A DNA stretch of 64,000 nucleotides, from NCBI GenBank assembly GCA_026874595.1, contig CM049315.1, positions 570,001 to 634,000 on the forward strand, read 5' to 3'. The notes beneath the pieces are model-generated. The model had not been told where the DNA came from, ran no database searches, and saw only the letters and a list, made by a program, of their open reading frames with translations. Made by a program: the position numbers and the translations under genes. The stretch comes from Sipunculus nudus (lineage: Eukaryota > Annelida > Sipuncula > Golfingiida > Sipunculidae). This document shows, one piece after another, positions 60,801 through 64,000 of this stretch (position 1 is its first letter; every line of letters starts with the position of its first letter).

Positions 60801-61650
60801 GGAAAAACCTTTTTTGCTTGCCGGAAATCTCCGAAAAACCCTCCAAAACATATTATTATTTGGCCATATCTCAAACACTATAAACTTCAATTACAGAAAC
60901 TATAGTATACTTTCTTTCCCTTGGTCTTTTTCATAATCTGAGTAAGTCATCTTGTCTTATTCTTGTTTCATCTTTTCAGTATGTCTGTCTGTTTGTCAGT
61001 TTTCCTCAAATTCGCTTGCTTGCTGGTTCTTGCTTCTCACATATAGTATTCTACAGGCCTAAAAGGTCACAGGAAACCTTTTTTTGCTTGCCGGAAATCT
61101 CCGAAAAACCCTCCCAAACATATTATTATTTGGCCATATCTCAAACAGTATAAACCTCAATTACAATAACTGTGGCTTATTTCTTTCCTCTGGTTCTTCT
61201 TAATAACTTGAGTAAGTCAACTGGTCTCATTCTTGTGTCACTCTGTCAGTATGTCTGTCTGTTTTCCTCAAATTCACCTGCTTGCTGGTTCTTGCAACTC
61301 TCTTTTGGCATTCAATAGACCAGAGATTTGGAGGAATCCTTTTAAAAATGGGACATCTTATGTCATACACTTATAGCACGAAACGCATCTTCAGTCTTCA
61401 GGCTATGTCCGCTAGAGGGCGCTGCAGTCGAAACATCCTCAATAAAATATTGTTTTGCCATATCTCCAAAACTACAAACCGCAATTACAAAAATTATAAC
61501 TTATTTTCATCCTCATACCCTTTTCCATAACCAGGTAAAGTCTTCTGGTGTCATTCTTGTCTCACATTGTCAGTATGTCTGTCTCTTCGTCATTTGTTGT
61601 CAGCTTGGTCTGTCTGCTTGTTCTTTTGTCTGATATGTCATTCTACGGGG
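60801..61650. repeat. Three-copy local repeat, about 240 bp unit
   Basis: Copies begin near 60801, 61066 and 61430. Shared blocks in order are GCTTGCCGGAAATCTCCG (first two copies), TTTGGCCATATCTC or TTTTGCCATATCTC, a stretch rich in AATTACA, AAGTC(A/T)TCTGGT-like sequence, and CAGTATGTCTGTCTGTTT then CTTGCTGGTTCTTGC. The third copy is the most diverged and lies after about 120 bp of other sequence. Nothing in them looks coding. Confidence 0.85.
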
Positions 61651-62477
61651 CACAACTTATCAGCAATGGCCCTGAGAATCATTCCATTGATAGAAAAACC
61701 GACAGTATCTTCTATCTGTCCGTCTGTCTATCATTTCAATTTCCGGGAAACGTTCGACCTATGGTCGTCTAGTTTTTTTTAATTTTCTACGAGAAGATTG
61801 AGCCTGCTTATGTTAAGATTACTGACTGTGCATAGTGATATGGGCTAGATTTTCTTAACTCTCCACCTTTATGTATTTTTATGCCGCCAGCATGTTTTTC
61901 AAATCCAGTAGTAGAATTCACTTCGGGACATGTACCAACGGCTAGATCATCCTCTGAGCTTGCTTTACATATGTAACATGACCAGGTGGCACTCTACATT
62001 GTCCTTTTTCTTGAATGAAAAACGTAAAAAAATCAACAGATTTTTAAAGAAATGCTATGTCGCCAAAGCAATCCTTTATTTTCAATCCAGTAGCAAGATA
62101 ATGTAAAGAAAGTATGATGAGTAATTAGCTTTGTTAAGTCGGTTGACACAGTCATGATTGTAAAAATGATATCAAAACATACCTTGCATAAATTCCCTTC
62201 GAAAAGATAATCGAAATTTAAATGTCTCCAGAGCCATGTGTTCTCCTGTACAAAACAAAATGCTATACATAGAAATAGCTAAAACATCACTAAACGTATG
62301 GAGTATCATTGTTTATTAATTACTGGATAACATGGTCTGTGTTGACGACAATTATTTCTGTATGCGTCTGATTTTATTCAGTACATGTATAAGACAAATC
62401 AAATTCTGATACAGAGAGAGATGGTATCATAGTGAAAATGCTATTTGGTCATTAAACCCCAAAGAACTCGGATGAAT
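61651..62477. other. No recognisable gene
   Basis: AT-rich, with open frames under 75 codons that partly overlap the third copy of the local repeat. Confidence 0.5.
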
Positions 62478-63318
62478 GTTAAATGTAAATATAGGTCCTA
62501 TCTGACGTCTATTAAGCAAAGATAATCTCGTGTATATCTATATGGAAATAGGCCAGAAAACGCCGGTCTCAATACAAAATGGCTGTTCGTTTTGTTTATA
62601 TCGTTTTGTTAATATCCACATGTTTATAACATGTGGGGACCGTAAAGGTAACCTTAATACATGCAACAAGGACTTCTGGTGGCAAGTCAGATGAACCAGT
62701 GCCTTTGAAAAATGCTTTTGCGACTATAGTGACCTCTCAGCTTCCACACATGTGAAACCAACAACGCAAGGAAACAAGGTTATTTTTGTTTGTCAGCAAT
62801 TGCGCATGTACCGTGTTTACAAGGAGCTTGTAGATTAAATATTTATTCATATCTGTACTTTTAACATTATTAAAGGTGCCGATTCATCAACCTTATGAAA
62901 AAGAATTTATGTGATTTCTCGCTTCCCCCGTATATATAAATGATCTAAGGTTAATTTTGGTTCCTATTTTGGAAAAGTTCTTAAGAGGCCTTGTGAAGGA
63001 TGTATGAATTTGTTTATCAAAAATATGTTTGTAAACATTGCAATGTTGACAAACGGGTTAAACATGTAACATGTATATGCCGAGATAGAAAGGTTACTTG
63101 TTGCAAAATGCGATTTGCAAAGGTCTGGCTTATCTGACTTGCTGCCAGACGCCCTTGTTGAATTTGTTTTTATTATTTTGACCCCCATATTATAAACACG
63201 TTAATAAAAACAAAACAAGCAGCCTGTGTGTGGTGATATCCACGTTTTCTGACCTATTTTTATATGCTCCAAGGGATTACCTTAAGTTTATAAAGGTCAG
63301 ATAGGTGATTAGGCTCCT
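62478..63318. repeat. Diverged large inverted repeat, arms about 300-350 bp
   Basis: The left arm (62478-62830) and the reverse complement of the right arm (63010-63318) share, in order, AAATAGG(C/T)CAGAAAACG, a GTTTTGTTT block, GTTTATAA(C/T)ATG, AACAAGG-C-TCTGG--GCAAGTC, AATGC or AATCGC with TTTTGC, and TTTGTCA(G/A)CA-TTGC with GTTTACA. The spacer has AAAGGTGCCGATTCATC once. It could be an old foldback or MITE-type element or an inverted duplication. No transposase is visible. Confidence 0.7.
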
Positions 63319-63889
63319 TTAAAAGGAAACTTTTTTTTTGGGGGGGGGGGGGGTCATTTTTACATTTTTACCCACACACACTTTCGACAAGCTTTCTGTG
63401 CCTTTTTTAAATTACATATGCATACATGTAAAAGCATGTTGTTAGTATATGTTTTCTTTTAACATTCTACAGCAAATGTAGTCCATAAGCAACTTTGCCA
63501 TCCTGCAGCCCCCACACAACTTTATATAATTATTAACAAACAGCGCCATCTATGTTGACGGGGGACTTGTCAACAAAGAGATTATGTCAACAAAGAGATT
63601 ATGTCACCAGTAATACTCTAGTTGACTCATTTTATCGAACTTTTTATTGACTTTAGACATATAAATCATTTTAAAGTTTGCAACAAGGATTCACCATTTA
63701 TCTCTCATCAACTGTTTATAGCAACCTGCTGTGTTGCCAACGTGTCTAAGAACCTTGGGGAATCCCCTTCCATTGCATTCACAAGGGATAGCTTATGTCT
63801 TGCGTAACCGGTGACGCCAGCTCGAGTACGCTTGGTCACACTCTGATTACCATTCACATAAACAAATCGTCTTCCCCGTGACTTTAATC
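63319..63889. other. No gene; G run and short duplication
   Basis: A T/G run lies at 63330-63353. GTCAACAAAGAGATTAT is directly repeated at 63568-63601 and followed by GTCACC. The 61-codon frame at 63622-63807 has no motif. Confidence 0.5.
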
Positions 63890-64000
63890 ATGACAAAGCC
63901 AAACAAACATAGCAAATGTGTGAACTGTAATAAGAAAAATGCTAGTGTTCGAATAAGAATCGATGATGATCTATACTGTTCACAGTGTGCAAATAAAAAA
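63890..64000 (+). CDS. Partial frame with two Cys-x2-Cys pairs, runs off the edge
   Basis: ATG 63890 opens 37 codons with no stop before the window ends. Near the start it reads KCVNCNKKNASVRI, and further on LYCSQCANKK, giving C-x2-C and C-x2-C pairs 16 residues apart, a small zinc-ribbon or treble-clef-like pattern. The reading is Lys/Asn-rich. It may be the N-terminus of a LINE ORF1, where such Cys pairs are common, or of a host zinc-binding protein. I cannot tell which from this length, and the start is the first ATG available. Confidence 0.35.
   Translation, partial: MTKPNKHSKCVNCNKKNASVRIRIDDDLYCSQCANKK

Overview
The window looks like AT-rich, repeat-dense nuclear DNA from an animal, most likely a mollusc and probably a bivalve. 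This is inference: it rests on the mix of Ty3/gypsy, Penelope-like, CR1/L2-like and L1-like elements, and on a dispersed repeat with a GGAC-rich stretch and a CTATAGCTCAG hairpin that I associate with bivalve genomes. I found no convincing intact host gene. Almost every coding signal is a transposable element, mostly with stops and frameshifts, and the longest open frames outside elements are artefacts of two minisatellites whose units are multiples of 3 bp.

Left part (1-10.7 kb): a 51-bp tandem repeat, CT tracts, quiet sequence, a 1.2-kb degenerate tandem duplication ending in the GGAC/hairpin module, a tRNA-derived SINE candidate directly after a (TA) tract, and a worn LINE relic on the minus strand.

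10.7-23.2 kb is a nest. A 2.4-kb Penelope-like element (RT plus GIY-YIG) has near-perfect 96-bp inverted terminal repeats. Next to it, a Ty3/gypsy LTR retrotransposon (family A, minus strand, 13235-23148) sits inside a (TA) microsatellite. Its integrase was later split by a 3.5-kb CR1/L2-type LINE on the plus strand, flanked by an AAAG duplication.

23.4-37.9 kb holds three L1-like fragments, a nested set of four related terminal motifs (AGTCAGGTG / CACCTGACT), a truncated family-A LTR, a 2.2-kb array of about 45 units of 48 bp, and a solo family-A LTR in one copy of a local duplication whose second copy keeps the empty site.

37963-45837 is a structurally complete LTR retrotransposon (family B, plus strand) with nearly identical 1.3-kb LTRs, a 5-bp target duplication, a primer-binding site and a polypurine tract. 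Its pol genes run protease, integrase, reverse transcriptase, RNase H, so integrase lies before RT although the proteins are Ty3/gypsy-like. Family A has the same order. This is the arrangement known from Gmr1-like elements and is the most distinctive feature here.

46.8-53.1 kb is a 6.3-kb satellite of 27/29-bp units with higher-order duplications. The rest (53.1-64 kb) is quiet sequence with microsatellites, a two-copy and a three-copy local repeat, a diverged 0.8-kb inverted repeat, and at the right edge the start of a small reading frame with two Cys-x2-Cys pairs that runs off the window.
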